From NCBI RefSeq assembly GCF_024868665.1, contig NC_079902.1:15407154-15471153 (forward strand): 64,000 bases of DNA, read 5' to 3'. Below are positions 11,211 to 24,432 of the stretch, one piece after another; the first letter of the stretch is position 1, and the number at the start of each line of letters is the position of its first letter. The DNA is from Triplophysa rosa (lineage: Eukaryota > Chordata > Actinopteri > Cypriniformes > Nemacheilidae). Below the pieces are notes generated by a model. The model searched no databases. It worked only from the letters and a program-made list of their open reading frames with translations, and was not told where the DNA came from. The position numbers were made by a program, and so were the translations under genes.

Positions 11211-14200
11211 ACATTCATAAGCACTCTTTGCATATAGGGTAAATGTATTTTACAATTCGTGTTTTTATGTTTACATAGTCTAAAATGAACGTCCATGCTG
11301 CTATCTATGTTGATTTTGCCCTTAAACTCATTATTATCTTCTGAGTATCTTCTGCTTTTATTTTGCTCTAGGAACTAATAAGTGTCTCCAAAAGAAATAC
11401 TATGCAAGTTTTGCATCTCAACCCGAACAGTTCTGTCATGTACTGTACAAAGAACAGATAGTCCCACCAGATATTCAAGTGCGCGTATTTCTTGTCTGAT
11501 GCTTTCTCTTCATTAAAATTTCATAGCAGTTGCGGGCGGCTGTGTGTTTCTCATGCACGTTTTCTAAATGAAGTTGAACACTTAAAAACAATCAGAGCTA
11601 TGAACTATAACGCTGATCGAGTGTAAAACACGGAGGAAACTGGACTAGTTAACATTATATCTATGGATTTGTGGTCGGGAGCATTGAGGGGTTTAAAGTT
11701 CATTTGTTTGTCTCTGATTGTTATTGACGGAGGGAAGGAACAGTGCAGCACCGAAGGTGATGAGGTGCTTCTAAACAGAAACTTAATAGGCACATTTGGG
11801 AATTACATGCGAGTCTGTAAATTCATTCTGATAATAATTTCCCCGAGTTGATAAATCTGTTGTAGACAAAGGCTGAAGCTGAGATGAAGCCCAAATAATG
11901 GTCTTCAGATAAAGGTGCACTGTATGAAGCCTTTAATGAATTTCATAGCTGAAGGTGATCCTAAACAAGATCTCTCTGGAACAGCTTGTTTTATTATGAG
12001 AGGCTAGTTTATGAGATATACCAAAACAATTCAGGTGTTAAATAGTTTTTGTAATTGTTTTGGTGGGATGTTTAAGAGTATGAATAAGAACACTGAACAT
12101 TTTCAGCCACTGCTTTTATATGCAAATATCAGCACATTTTAATATTTCATGTCTCATCTGAGCAAAAGACAGTTTGTTTTATTCATGACAGATTTGCTTC
12201 TGCTACCAAGAAATGTACCTCTGTTAAAGTTAAGTTTGTAACTTCAAATGTGACCTTCCCTTGTCAAGACAGTAACAATAGGGATACTTTATGATGACTA
12301 AGATTTTTGTGAATTTCAACAATGTAACAGCTGGAAAAACAACTATAAGCGCTTCTTACAATCGATAATTTTCCACATCTAAAAACATTCAGCTGTACTT
12401 CCCCTCTCAGACCATTCAGAGAATCAGATCGCCAATGCACTTCTTTGTACCTGTCAAGGTACTAAAGGTTAAGCTTCATGTGTACATCCTCTCACACTTT
12501 AGGGCGAGTTTATACCGTTGAGATTTCTCTCTTCAAACAGGCAGTTTATATTTCCTTTCAAGACTGTTTTTTACTCCCACATGAGAACCAATTGTGCTAG
12601 AAACAGTTTCTGAATGCTGAGCTTTGATTTTTACTAAGTTTACTCGTCTTTGCCAAAGTTTTACTCGTACTGTAGTTGTTTGAAAATACGAATTAGTTTT
12701 CAGCTTCAGTTTGATTTATTGTTTGTTCAGTCGTACAGCCTTGGGACAATTAAAATTCATGTTTTTACCACTCAGTGGTCGCACTGTTAACGCCAGTCAA
12801 TTGTGTGAATGCTGATCTTGAAAGAGAGAAGGCAAAATAATGAAACGCACCCACCACAAACAAAGAATAATATGCATTGGATTTATAATTACATCTAAAT
12901 TTATATTAATAGTGCTATATACAGTCTTTATTAGAGATGGGTTGCCCACTCCTATTGGCTATTATGGTGTAAGATGTCTGTAAGAGTGTGCAAAACTGTT
13001 TAGATTGGAATTCAGTTCGTTTTTTATTACAGTTTATATCATACACAATACATAGTTTGTCTACTTTTTCCGTTTTGACAGCGTGCTACTTGTGTTTGTT
13101 GGGCAAGAAAACGACTCTTGGCATCGTACAACTATTGTATGATTGTTGATGCTGTATATTAGATATTGACTACACAAAGATGCCAAAAATGATAACTCTC
13201 CTTCCTCGCACCAGACGCAGTGTAGCATTGTACATTTAAATAAGCTCTAAACAGCTGCTGTTCAGAGACCCATGCTGTCTAACATTCTGGTCTAACTCCA
13301 TTGTTGATGCAGACAGTCTCCAAACTCTCTAACAGCAGGCAACACATCACAAACTAATGTAGGTTAATTGCTTCCCACCCTAGCTGGAAAATTTATTAAA
13401 CCCTTTGCAACACAAGAATTCTGCTGCTCCCAGGAGCTCCTAGCTCTTGGCATTGTGCAGTTTTGGGCTGAGCCACAACAGCTGAGATTTCACTCCCACC
13501 CACGTCCAAAGACACGGGCCACGGCAAGGATGGTAATGCATTTGTCTGCTGGATTACTGAAGAGGGAAGTCTCAGAGACTGGTGCTAATTGCAGAGCTCC
13601 CATCATACACCATTGAGTCAAGTGGAAATAATTCAACGTTGCATTCAGATTTGTTTTTCTAAAAGATCCCCTGACATCTTGGAGGAGGTGAAGATAGAAG
13701 GGGAAGAGAGGAACAATGTGAGGAAGGGTTGCATGCAGGAATTATATCCAAAGCTTAACTTTTGCTGTCACACACATTTACCATTTATTTGTCAACGAAC
13801 ATGAATATATAAAGTGGCCCCAACATGTAATTGGTCACCTTAACCACACTTAAAAATTGTCTGTGTCTGTGCATTCAATAACAAAATAACACAAAAGGTG
13901 GCATTTATTTGAAAGAAACAGCTCTATTGTTGAGTGAAATATTTTTATAAATAGGTTTCCTAAAGCAATACAAATATATTGTTGGACACTTTTTGGTTGT
14001 TAAGCTGTTACTCACCTGTGTGATCTTGAGGGGACTGACTTGACACATCCAAAACAAATGACCTTGGGACTTTAGTTAATTCAAAGAAAAAAGACTCAAG
14101 AAAGTGAGTTATAAAAACATGTTCAGTTTTTTTCAGTTACTACAGTACTTTAGTGATGTGGAAAAGCTATTGAGATCTTTCTGCCTGTTAATGTGTCGAA

Positions 14201-15050
14201 AATGACATCTGATGTCTCTAACAAACGTCAGCATCTGTCTATCTCAGGAGAATGTTTCTGGGATCTGCTTAATATTCATAAAACAAAACCCAGAGTTTCT
14301 TCTCTCCATTTCAGTGGATGTTCACAGTGGTGTGTGTTTGTTTTCCACACAGAATTCCAATATTTTTCTCTCACTGTCCACACTTTGCACACCTGCTACT
14401 TTCATCTCACTCTTGAGCTGTTATATATCTTAAACCACTGGGACATCCCAGTAAGGTAAAAAACACCTCAAAGAGTCTCGCTTTCACACTTTCTCTTTTT
14501 CTTCCACAGCTGTCACTGCTTTGCAATATCCCTCAGCAGTCCATGGATTCCTCTCGAGGTACGTTGTTCACTTCACTTCATCAAACTTCGGTCATTTCAT
14601 AGAGAATATCTGATTCTGCCATTAGACACTTGGAGAAAAGTCCTGGGAAGCAGGAGACAAGAAAACTAAAGATGAGAAAATTAAAGCGTTAGGTAAACAT
14701 TTTCCCTGGCTGAAGTCTCTCCTCTGAGATCTTGGATATAAAACTGGAACTGTCTGACTTGAATGCTAACCAGCTTCACCATCAATCCACTGACAGATAG
14801 ACCGATCCGAAAGCAGTGAAAGCTCTGTTCTGAATTGCATTTGTGTGTCATAGAGAACAATGTTGGGAGGTGCTAATGTTAAGTCCACTTCAGATATTTG
14901 AAATCTGATGCTAATATGTACATATATATTACTTTTTTTTTTTTTTTACAAATCTTGGGTTTTGGTTGAGCTGCCAACATGACCTACATCAACATACAGA
15001 ATATCAAATAAAATTGTATACATATACATACTGTATGTGTATGAGGGGCC
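11211..15050. other. Largely unassigned; two weak candidate exons near 14.5-14.7 kb
   Basis: No repeat with readable ends. At 14510-14558 a 49-bp block lies between a pyrimidine-rich acceptor (TTCTTCCACAG) and donor GTACGT. At 14626-14692 a 67-bp block lies between ATTAG and GTAAAC. Both can be read openly in one shared frame (phase compatible), but the intervening 67 bp would be an unusually short intron and the encoded residues match nothing I recognise. A T-tract lies at about 14932-14948. Confidence 0.2.
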
Positions 15051-15070
15051 GTACAAGCCGAAATTCATTC

Positions 15071-15200
15071 TAGCACTCTCACACACTCACATTCTCCTCT
15101 CACACGCTCACATTCTCCTCACACACACTCACATTCTCCTTTCACACACGTACATTTTTCCTCTCACACACGTACATTTTTCCTCTCACACACATGTGTG
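15071..15200 (+). repeat. Minisatellite, unit about 22-24 bp
   Basis: About six imperfect tandem copies of a unit like CTCACACACTCACATTCTCC, the last ones drifting to ACACGTACATTTTTCCTCTC. The ORF across it is a by-product of the repeat. Confidence 0.85.
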
Positions 15201-15777
15201 TTTGTTTTTACTGCTTTACGATGTTCTCTCTTAAGGTTTAGCTTTTTTGTTCTTTTCTTAATTTTAGTTTTATGTTAAAATTTTACATTCAGAAGTTTAA
15301 ACTAAATCTTAATTAAACCAAATCTGTTTTGTATGTACAACAGAAAATGTGTGTCTTTTGGAAGCCAATGTGTAAAATTATCAAATTTTGCTTCAAATAT
15401 TTTGATACTGTCGACTCGTAATATGCTGTATAGAGTATACTATGAATATTTTTACTTTATTTTTGATATACTCTTTTTAGTTGTATTTTTTATGTTTTTC
15501 AGGTGGCATACGCTCACGTTTGCTTATCTAAATGGGGACAATCCATAGACTTCTATTGTTTTTATACACAGTTAGTTAAAATACTATAACATAATCTACA
15601 CTTTACACTTTTTACAATATTTTTAGATAAAAAAAACTATATATATTAATATTATAATATTTTTATATTGTTTTTACCAATGACAAGTTTTGCTCGGATT
15701 TGTTAGGTTTTGCTTACTTTTGGGGACAATTTCATGTGGCCACACACGCGCCAGAGAAAGACCAACGAGTTTCTTAT
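15201..15777. other. Very AT-rich spacer
   Basis: Runs of A/T and TATATTA-type sequence; no gene or bounded repeat recognised. Confidence 0.4.
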
Positions 15778-16112
15778 TTAAAGGGATGGTTCACCCAAAA
15801 AATATATTTTTTTGTCTTCATTTACTCTTCCTCAAGTTGTTCAAAAATTCATACATTTTTATGTTATGATGAACACAAAAGGAGATATTTTGTGGTACAG
15901 TAAACCAAACAGTTCTGGGGCACCATCAACTACCATAGTAGTTTTTTTCTCTAATATGGGTAGTAAATAGTGCCCCAGAACATGTTACAAACATTCTTCC
16001 AAATATCTTTCTTTATGCTTGGTAAAACAACAAAATTTCTACAGGTTTGGAACAACTTGAGGGTGCATAAATTATGACAAAATTTGTATTTTTGGGTGCA
16101 CTTTCCCTTTAA
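15778..16112. mobile_element. TTAA-flanked MITE (Angel-like), copy 3
   Basis: Starts TTAAAGGGATGGTTCACCC and ends GGGTGCACTTTCCCTTTAA. The centre has a further inverted pair around GTTCTGGGGCACCAT and GTGCCCCAGAACATG. It belongs to a slightly different subfamily (TCAAGTTGTT / AACAACTTGAGG arms). Confidence 0.78.
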
Positions 16113-18690
16113 GGATCAGACATATACTGTAATGCAGAAATTCACTTCACCACCCCCACATCCCCTCCTCCCGCTTATTGCACATGGAACAACAGAGTAA
16201 AACTAAAAAAAACATGGAAATATCAAAGTACCACCCAATAAGGAGAACTAAAGGAAGCTTTCCACAAGAGTGGGTTGATGCATCTAATCTACTTAACTAG
16301 ACAGAAGTGTCCACATAACACCCTCCTCAGACTGCTGGAATGTGGATAGGAGCGTCCAATCAGAAGGCAGATAAACAACACGTAAATGAACAGCTTTGTG
16401 GCGGTCCTGTAGGCAATGAGAAGCAGGTACAATTTACAATCTGAACTGATGTCACACAATCTATCCACACGAGCATGAAATAACTGGGATATAATGACCC
16501 GTAGACTTCATTAGAGAGGATTTGGAGCCTGCTGTGTGTTTGTTAAAAGAAATATAAAAGGCAGGCAGAGAAGATGAGGAAAATCAAGATCCCATTGAAA
16601 AATAATTGCCTTACCATGCTGATTACATTATAATCACAATAATAATCATAGTATCAACCTATAAATCTGTATGTTTAAACTGCATATTATATTGAATTAC
16701 CGCCAGACGCAGTTTAAAAGATCCCCCAAATTGTTTATGACAAATGAACATCCGTAAATCATCAAACACAAAACAAACAACAAATGCATGTATGTAACTT
16801 GCTCCTGGTAATGGCTTGAGCGAGCTCTACGCGTTTCCACAAAACACATTTAGACTAATGACCTGATTGCAAAGCAGCTGGAGGCCATAATTGTGTTCCT
16901 CTGGTCTCCAGAGTGAGAAATTGCATCAATAAATATGGTTAATGGGGGAACAAGCCAGGCCAAGGTAAAAGCCCTCAATAGGAGGAAGACTGAAAATGAC
17001 AGCTGAGGAATTCATCAATTGAGCCGTAACTGTTTAAAGATGATTAAATAGACACCGACTTGTTATTCAGACGTTGGCTTACGATCGCTCGACTCTGGAT
17101 GAGACAGAAGAAACGTGTGGGGGAGTAAGACCACCAAAAGAGGCTCATATTTCTCCCTATGCTACCGATTTAGCCATTCCCTGCCCTCTGTATCGCTATG
17201 GCAACCATAGCCATAGCCTTCTTCGATTTTCACAAAACGAGGAGTGAAATTTCACCAGCAGCTGTGCGGGTTGCTTTCTCAGCGAGGTTCAGGTGATAGA
17301 CGTGTATAGAGCAGATGAGGTTGAGTGTAACTGACAGTGATTTACAGTGGTTATGGTTGTTTGTGAGAGTGTGACACATGAGCCCCACATGTGATTTAAG
17401 AGAGGCTGACCTTATGGATAGGGGTCTTTCTTTGTGGTTTATGAGCCAGTCTTCCCAGGACTGTATATGTCTCTATGAGTAATAATGACATATAGAATTT
17501 TTCCATTAACCTTCTACTTTTGACAGAAAGGCTGACAGAAGATGTAAAGGATTAGCTTTAGCAACAATGAAAAATCTGTAATGTACTCGCTTTCGTTTTA
17601 TGAACTGTTCTGTGAAACACATAAAGAGACATATAGAACAGATGTCATGAACATGAACACGAATGTGCTAAGGAGAGAAAATGATAATGTCAAGATTATG
17701 TCTTTTTATGATTCAACATTTAGTAAAGATTTGACATATATATATATTTTTTTTTCCCATATTGGTAGGTGAGAACCTATGAATCCGTACCACAGTTTGG
17801 AGACATGTTAAATCTGCATAGGTTTACTTTCCAGTTCTGCCGTTCCACTTCACTGTTCTGTACGGCTGCAATCTCTGATATAAGGATAGGTAGGCATTCT
17901 CGAAAACAATATTGTTCTCGATGTCAAACAGCCTTACGATGCGGTGACTTACAACCCCACATTTGGGAAAAAGGGAAATGAAATGACAGTTTGACTCGGT
18001 GTTTGGTCTGTCGACAGCTGCGCAGGCATGCCCACACACACATAGTTGTGCATCCCCATGCTTTTTCATCTGAGCTCACCACGGCATCAAGGTCAAAACT
18101 ATTTCACACATTGGAAATAATCGTTGACATGTTTTACTATATATGCATGTGAGAATCTGGAAGCGTAAGGAAACAGGGCTTGTGAGATGTTATATTTAGA
18201 TCAGCATCTTTAAAGTGGAATGAATGGATCATGATGCCTCAGATAATGGAGAGTAAATGAATGCTCTCCACACATGCGTGGGGGTCCCCAGAGATGTGCC
18301 ACGTGTGTGGATGTGAAATCTCCTTTTCTTTAGATTTATTAAGAGCGCAAGATAGGAAAGCCGTGTAGATCTGCTGTTCTCAATCTCATCACAACAGGAG
18401 AATCCTTTCTAGCAGCAGCGAGAGATGCAATCATGAGCCATATTTCAGCGTTGCTCCTGCTTTATAGAGAGGATGAGACAGTTGCTGAGGTAGATGTTTA
18501 ATAAAATGATGCTATAAACCTTTATACAAAGACAGGAACTCGGCATAGGAGATGAGACACAATTGCATGGCGATTCAGTTTAAATAATGCATTTGACTGT
18601 AAATCTGGTTTTGAAACAGCTTGAACCTATAAATTGAACCTTAACAGCAGACACCTATCTTTATAATCAGGATTTTACAGAATAATATAT
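16113..18690. other. Unassigned; one stretch with conserved-element look
   Basis: No gene or bounded repeat. About 16860-17080 has balanced composition and homeodomain-type and E-box-like words (CATAATTGTG, CATCAATTGAG, CAGCTG), typical of developmental enhancers, but this is only an impression. A TA/T tract lies at about 17738-17755. Confidence 0.2.
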
Positions 18691-18700
18691 AAAATGTATA

Positions 18701-19300
18701 CAGCCATGGAAAAAACTGAGAGACCATTCCAAATTTTCATTTAACCAGCATTTCTAGATGTATTGTGGACATTCCATTCCAGTGTCTGTTGAATTTCAAC
18801 AAAATCAAACCTCAGGAGTGACATCAGTGACATCCAACAGCAATGTGAAAGACATGACAAGCATAACAAGACACAAAACTGTGATAAGAATCAAGGTTAT
18901 CACATAACTAATTATTTTTGAACTTTTCCTAAATGTACATTTACATTTATGCATTTGGCAGACGCTTTTATCCAAAGCAACTTACATTGTATCTGAGTAT
19001 GTGCGAACCCATGACAATAGCGTTGCTAGCACCATGCTCTAACCACTGAGCCACAGGAAAGCTGTTAAAACATATTTTACATAAACAAACTTTACTGTTG
19101 TATTGCTTAAAAGTGAATATGAACTAATTTTCTTTGCCGTATTTGAGGTCTGAAAAAATACAAAGCATCTTTTCTGTTATTTTGACCTGTTTCTCCAAGT
19201 TTCATTTCTGCAAATAAATGCAATTAGAAACAATATTTTAATTTGAAATTTGGGAGCAATATTGTTAGTAGTTCACAGAATAAAACAAAAATGATCATTT
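18701..19300 (+). mobile_element. Mariner-like element, left end, carrying a SINE
   Basis: TA (18699-18700) is followed by CAGCCATGGAAAAAACTGAG, a terminus repeated in related form at 34124. The body contains ATTTCTAGATGTATTGTGGA and CTCAGGAGTGACATCAGTGA, then a SINE (18937-19064), then the same block as 1277-1487. The right terminus is missing. No transposase is visible. Confidence 0.6.
18937..19064 (-). mobile_element. tRNA-derived SINE with L2-type tail
   Basis: On the minus strand it reads TGGCTCAGTGGTTAGAGC (A-box region), then CATGGGTTCGCAC (B-box region), then the tail GGATAAAAGCGTCTGCCAAA and TAAATGTAAATGT. The tail matches the 3' end of the L2 LINE at 57.8 kb, the usual way such SINEs borrow LINE reverse transcriptase. 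The promoter would be an internal Pol III type. Confidence 0.85.
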
Positions 19301-19493
19301 TACCTAAACGATACCTATCCACCCTGAACACGGAATAAACGATGTGAAGTACTTCGTTTTTGTCTTGAGACTTCCGATTTAATAGCCGGCCGGTGGAAAA
19401 CAATGGAAGTGGTGTCGCGGGAGCACGCTCAAAAACACTATTAAAAACAGCTCTGGTGAATATTTTTCACACCCACGATTAAACAGTGGGAGG

Positions 19494-19793
19494 ATGAAGT
19501 GGCCTGATATATCATGTGAAGATATATTCAATTACTTCGTATTTTCTCTAGGAGTTGATGGGTCTTTGATGCACAACTATAAAAGCACAGAGACGTAAGT
19601 TACCAGTAATTTACATGATGCACAGTGGGAAAGTCGGTCGAAATTTGTACAAGACATAGACCACGAATTCGTGTTTTTAAAAGTAGATGTGAATCCCAGT
19701 CAACATGGAGCAAACATTCCTGGATCCTTACAACTCATAACGGAAGAATGGAGATGGCTGGTTGCTCTTGTATCGCAGGTCTCAAAACATACA
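19494..19793 (+). pseudogene. SWIM-type zinc-finger protein fragment (decayed)
   Basis: An ATG at 19494 opens MKWPDISCEDIFNYFV, which reads on to NYKSTET and then meets a TAA (19596-19598) that overlaps a GTAAGT. The same frame continues open with DIDHEFVFLKVDVNPSQ. After a frame shift, AGCSCIAGLKTY carries the C-x-C of a SWIM zinc finger; the expected C-x-H part is lost where an A-tract begins. Fish genomes carry multi-copy genes of this kind, often with a YqaJ-type recombinase-like nuclease domain further on, as I recall. Inferred: a mobile-element-linked or amplified gene fragment, now dead. There is no sign of the downstream nuclease domain. Confidence 0.6.
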
Positions 19794-19972
19794 AAAAAAA
19801 AAAAAACTCAAAACATATTAACCAATATCTGTCTGTTTTTATGTCTATTAAGTAAAGACATTATTTCAAGGTGTTCATTCTCCCCCTTGTTTACTTCAGC
19901 TTTAATCCTCATAATAACATGGCCTGGTAAACTAGGCTATACTGTTTAGCGTGTTGACAAAATGTTAAATGT

Positions 19973-20016
19973 GATTTGGATAAAAGCGTCTGTCAAATGC
20001 GTAAATGTAAATGTAA
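19973..20016 (+). repeat. L2/SINE 3' tail fragment
   Basis: TTTGGATAAAAGCGTCTGTC followed by AAATGTAAATGTAA is the shared L2/SINE tail in plus orientation. It suggests that a retroposed unit, possibly including the SWIM fragment just upstream, ends here. Confidence 0.7.
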
Positions 20017-22146
20017 TGTCCTGTTACTGTTAACTTAGTCATGCAGCTGCGATCCGCTGGCAGGAAGGTTTGCTTTAGCCTGTTACGTTTTAAACTGCTA
20101 AACAGACTATGGGAAATGAATATTAATGCTCCTGTTTAACTGAAGTTATATTACAACATGAGCTGCTTCATTATGCATGCATCTCTACGTTTACCATGCT
20201 TATGTGCCTTAAAAACAGCAGTTTGGTTTTGCTGCTTTTCTTGAGTATTCTTTTGAAGATGTCTCAATTTCAGGCATTAATGGTATATTAAGTATGCAAA
20301 GTAGGACTTCAAAGTTCCACCTTGCGATTGATAGTATTCGTGTAGTCTTGGTACGCAGCTGCGCTTATCCACATCGCCTCAGGCAAGTTCACGCGTCTTA
20401 AAATTGTTGGATAGCTGCTACAATCTCCTGAATGCACCATAAAGCTTTCACGAGGTTCCCGCTGTCACAGTTCCCTGTCTACAGGGTTCACGCGAAGAGC
20501 CAATATCTCTGGTTTTGTTCATAAGTGGATGGAAGAACGTGGGCAATGTATCACCTCACATACAGTATGTCTGTCAGGGACGGCTTCACATAAAACGTAT
20601 ATAATTGTTGAAAGGTGGCAGAAATAAGCTCGCGTGAGGTCTTTAAAATAGCACCCGTGCGTTCTCCTAAGGGTCTCAAGGTCTGACAAGGGTTTGTGAG
20701 TGACACAGTCGACAGAATGGGCTCGGAGGTCTGATCGAGGTGTGACTCCATTTCTTCAGCTGTGTTCTTTACGCCTGCAGCGTTTGTCCTGTGGTGCGTA
20801 TCCTCCACTGTTCTCTCTCTCTCCTTGACATGTTCCCCTCACGTCTAATTTAAAATAGTCTGGTCAGCACAGACCTGACCTCTCCATTGCATAGCTCATG
20901 ACTTTCAAAATTTAAGTCTCATTTCCAAATCGGCAGGTTGGGAGAATCTGAGACTGTGAGCAAGTGTAGGTGTCTTACTGTATGTAGAAAGCCAATTTTC
21001 TTTGCTTGCAAATTGACATATCTTATGACAGCTGGCGCTAACCATATCCTGAAGTTACACTTGTTCAAACGCTTGTAATCTTCATAAATGCGCATTTGCT
21101 GGGGAAGTAAATATTGTACTTCAAAGGAATGTAGATGACTTTGTACATACTTCCAAAATGTTCTAGTTTCTCCTGCCACAGGCCCTGCACTGACAGGCTT
21201 TGTGGGTTGGCCAGGTATGATGGGTTTAGACAGGCTTATTTTGGATAATCTAAAACATTGCATGAGGGAACCATGACCTCGTGTATGCGATCCAGTCTTC
21301 TATCCTGCTAGCAATGAGTGGGTCTCAGTTTAATATATTCTCCTTACGAGGTGGAATATGCATATAGTGTATCGACACAATCGCAATGATGAGCGATAAA
21401 CTAGTTTTCCACTTGACAGATTGTCACAAACATCCGATAGTGTTTTTCTCTCACAGAATGTAGGAAACAGCTGTTCGGCATCCACTGCAGTGTGTTGCTG
21501 TGAATATGTGACTCTTAATTGGGGTAGTTTGCCTGGTTTTGCTTCATTTGGAAACACATATGCCTTTCTTATGACCCCTGATGTCCTGTGGTGTTGATGA
21601 GAACATTAAATTACCAGAGGAGTAAAGCCTAATAAGAGAATTGGGATTCTAATTAGGAAGCAGATAATCATTTCCAGGTTCTGTCTTCTTTCATACATTA
21701 CTAGGATTGGCAGTCTTGAGTCTTAATTCCACCATGCATTTGAAAATTGGAATCAAATATTATATTGTAAGATCTAAACATAAAGTAGTTTAATATGTGA
21801 TGTAAATGAAATCATCTTCTAAATTCTAATTAATTAATTACATCAAAAAATAATCCCTGAACTTTATGAAATATCTTTATTAAAATATTTACTACTTTCT
21901 ACCTGGGAAAAGGCTAATACTGTACCTTGGACAGATTGACAAATTAAAATGCTAAAGTAGATTGCTGTTGACTGTAGACTACTAAAAATAAATCAAACCA
22001 TTTTGACTTGTATGATATATGAATTTATTATTTATTATTAATTTAAGACTTATCTCAGTGCGTATATGGTTATGCCATAATATTTGTTTTCATAAATTTA
22101 GGCTTAATTGTAATTAACCGAGCCCTAATTCACTAATCAGGATATA
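20017..22146. other. Unassigned DNA
   Basis: Several minus-strand ORFs (20551-20808, 20919-21263, 21330-21557) show no recognisable domain, and I treat them as chance. The sequence becomes AT-rich after 21.7 kb. Confidence 0.35.
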
Positions 22147-22524
22147 CAGAAGTGGACAGTACTGAAGTATTTTTACTCTACTGAAGTACATTTTTCAAGT
22201 ATCTGTACTTTATCAGTGTTTGTATTATGGACACAACTTTGCTTTACTGCATTATAGAGCATATATCGTATACTTTTCTATGCTACATTTCATAAATACA
22301 TATATATTTTTTACCTTTAATACTTAACTATAAAATCTACTTTCCTGCTTAAAAAAATATTTAAAGTATTACATTTAAACAGAATTGATATGCATTTGTA
22401 AAATGTAGTGGAGTAAAAGTATGATACATGCTTGACAATGTAGTCAAGAAAAAAAAACCTCTCTGATAAAGCACAGATACTTGTATACCTGAGAGTAAAA
22501 ATAGTTGAGTACTTTCTACCTTTG
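22147..22524. mobile_element. hAT MITE (old copy)
   Basis: The left end CAGAAGTGGACAGTACTGAA and the right-end complement CAAAGGTAGAAAGTACTCAA share an extended inverted similarity through TATTTTTACTCT and AAGTATCTGTRCTTTATCAG. Imperfect 8-bp duplications AGGATATA (22139-22146) and AGGACATC (22525-22532) flank it. No coding content. Confidence 0.75.
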
Positions 22525-22799
22525 AGGACATCACGTTGTCAATTGGTCAATAAACAGCCCTAAACTTATCTGACAGGAAAATATTTTTTATTGACTTTCT
22601 TCTCTCATTCTTTGTATACAAATAATATCAAGGATATATATCTGTTTATGCATTTATAATTCCATAACCATCACAGAGTGGACACCAAGAATGGAGAGAT
22701 CTTTTTCCTGACAGAATGGCGTGTCGCTATAGAAATAGCATCTAGCTGGAAAGAGGCACGATGGAGAGACAGAGTAGGACCTGACATTGACAAATGGGG

Positions 22800-22954
22800 T
22801 GTCTCTTGCTATTGGCTCGTGCCCCGCCTCTACGTCGCGTCACGCTGCCCTTTGAAGAGTGCCAGAGAGAGATGCCTTTATAAGTAAGCGGCAGATTGGG
22901 GTATAAGCAGGCAGAGGGAGCTGGCCACTGTCGATAAAGCTTTGACCTTCAGGG
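22800..22954 (+). promoter_or_regulatory. Candidate Pol II promoter and first (non-coding) exon
   Basis: In order: ATTGG (inverted CCAAT, 22811), CCCCGCCTC (GC box, about 22822), TACGTCGCGTCACG (CRE-like, 22831-22844), TTTATAAG (TATA, about 22877-22884), expected start about 22908, and a donor-like AGGG/GTGAGG at 22951-22960. The block is GC-richer than its flanks and not repeat-derived as far as I can see. The gene it would drive, and its next exon, were not identified. Confidence 0.35.
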
Positions 22955-22960
22955 GTGAGG

Positions 22961-24432
22961 AGGGGAGGAGAAAAGTGAGGAAGGACAGACATTCACTTGG
23001 ACATTTACCAGAAGAGGATTAATTCAACATGCACCTCCAATCCCATGATTCCCTGTGCTCAGCCTGATTTCCGAGTTCACCTTTTGCTAACGATGTTAGT
23101 TAGGGCTTTAGAATGTTGCATTGAAATAGTAAAAGGGGAGACATATTAAGGTCTGGAATAGATATTACAGAAACGTAAGAGTAGTGGAGATATTGGGAGA
23201 AACAAGAGTTGCTAGATTCATTTATATTGAAACCAGAACAAATCTTGTCGGTAGCTTTTGCCGCTTTTGATATCTCAATATATAAATTTTTCATGTTGGA
23301 ATTTGAATAATTTCATCTTTCAAGGCATGAACAACAAAGATGTTCAAAAAGTCAAAAAATCATGTTCTTCATGGCATATTAACATGCGATGTAACGCAAT
23401 ACAAAGGCTATTAAATAAGTGTCACCAACTGTCTGAAATATACAGACATGCAGGTAATTTTCCATAACATTTCATCAACTCACTTTTTAGGAATATTTTT
23501 ACCTTCACCCTGCAGGCCCTTTCAATTTCCATTTTTATATCTTTCTGTTGTTTGATGGATGATGTTGCAGTGTTGTCATTGTTCAGGCTTTTATTCATGT
23601 TTTGTTATTTTGTTCTACAGGGGACGAACTGGTGCAATATAGGGTACCTGTAAATTGTAAGTAACTTAACATAATCAATAGTCCGTATGGAAAAGAAATT
23701 ATAACAAAGGACTTCCAACTTTTCCATCAAAAGCTCAGCTGACAATATAGGACATTTTAGACTAAATGTTAAATGTCAATATCATCCTAGATAGTGCAGA
23801 ATAGATTGTTTTTATATGTAAATATTCCATTTCAAGAGTCAGACACATTAACACCTTCATATTGACAAAATTAAAAAGAAACTTCATTTTAGCAGGTGTA
23901 TCATTGTATGCTTCAGCACGTCAACATGAGCACACATCATTTTCATCTCTCATTCTTTTGTTCATTCAAAGTGAGAAAGCATCAATTGTGTTTTCTGTCT
24001 ACGCACACAAACTGTGGAATTGCTGTTTTATTATGTGTTAGATTTTCATCATGTTCTGAAGGGCAAACATTGATTTTTCTGCCTTGCAGAGAAAGATGTG
24101 CTTTGTCTTTGCCAGACATGCAGGGAAAACGAGAAGTTATGTATCAGTTTATGTAACCAATTTATTACAAGCCATTTTTGGAGAAAATCATTTTGCTATT
24201 TGGGTTTATTATGTCTAGAGCTGAAATGGTAGAAGGGAAATACGATGAAACGTATCCAACACTGTGTTTAGGCTCAGCGTTTCTCTGAGGGGCTGTAACA
24301 GACAGACACCATAACTGTCTGTTGAAATATACAATGACAATAAGTAAAGGATGCACTGTCAGCAGTCCTTATTGCCAAATTAACCAGACAGGGTCATTAA
24401 GTGTAGACCATCCTGCATGCTTATTACATGAC
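22961..24432. other. Unassigned; one microexon candidate
   Basis: At 23621-23656 a 36-bp block lies between TTTTGTTCTACAG and GTAAGTAAC, both strong splice signals. One frame is open across it (reading DELVQYRVPVN). It lies downstream of the promoter candidate on the same strand, which is suggestive but not evidence of linkage. The rest shows nothing recognisable. Confidence 0.2.

Noticed and set aside
14510..14692. Two-exon gene fragment
   Set aside because: The implied intron is only 67 bp and the joined residues match nothing recognisable; kept only as a weak note.
15071..15200. CRISPR-like array
   Set aside because: The units are contiguous with no unique spacers, in a eukaryotic context: an ordinary minisatellite.
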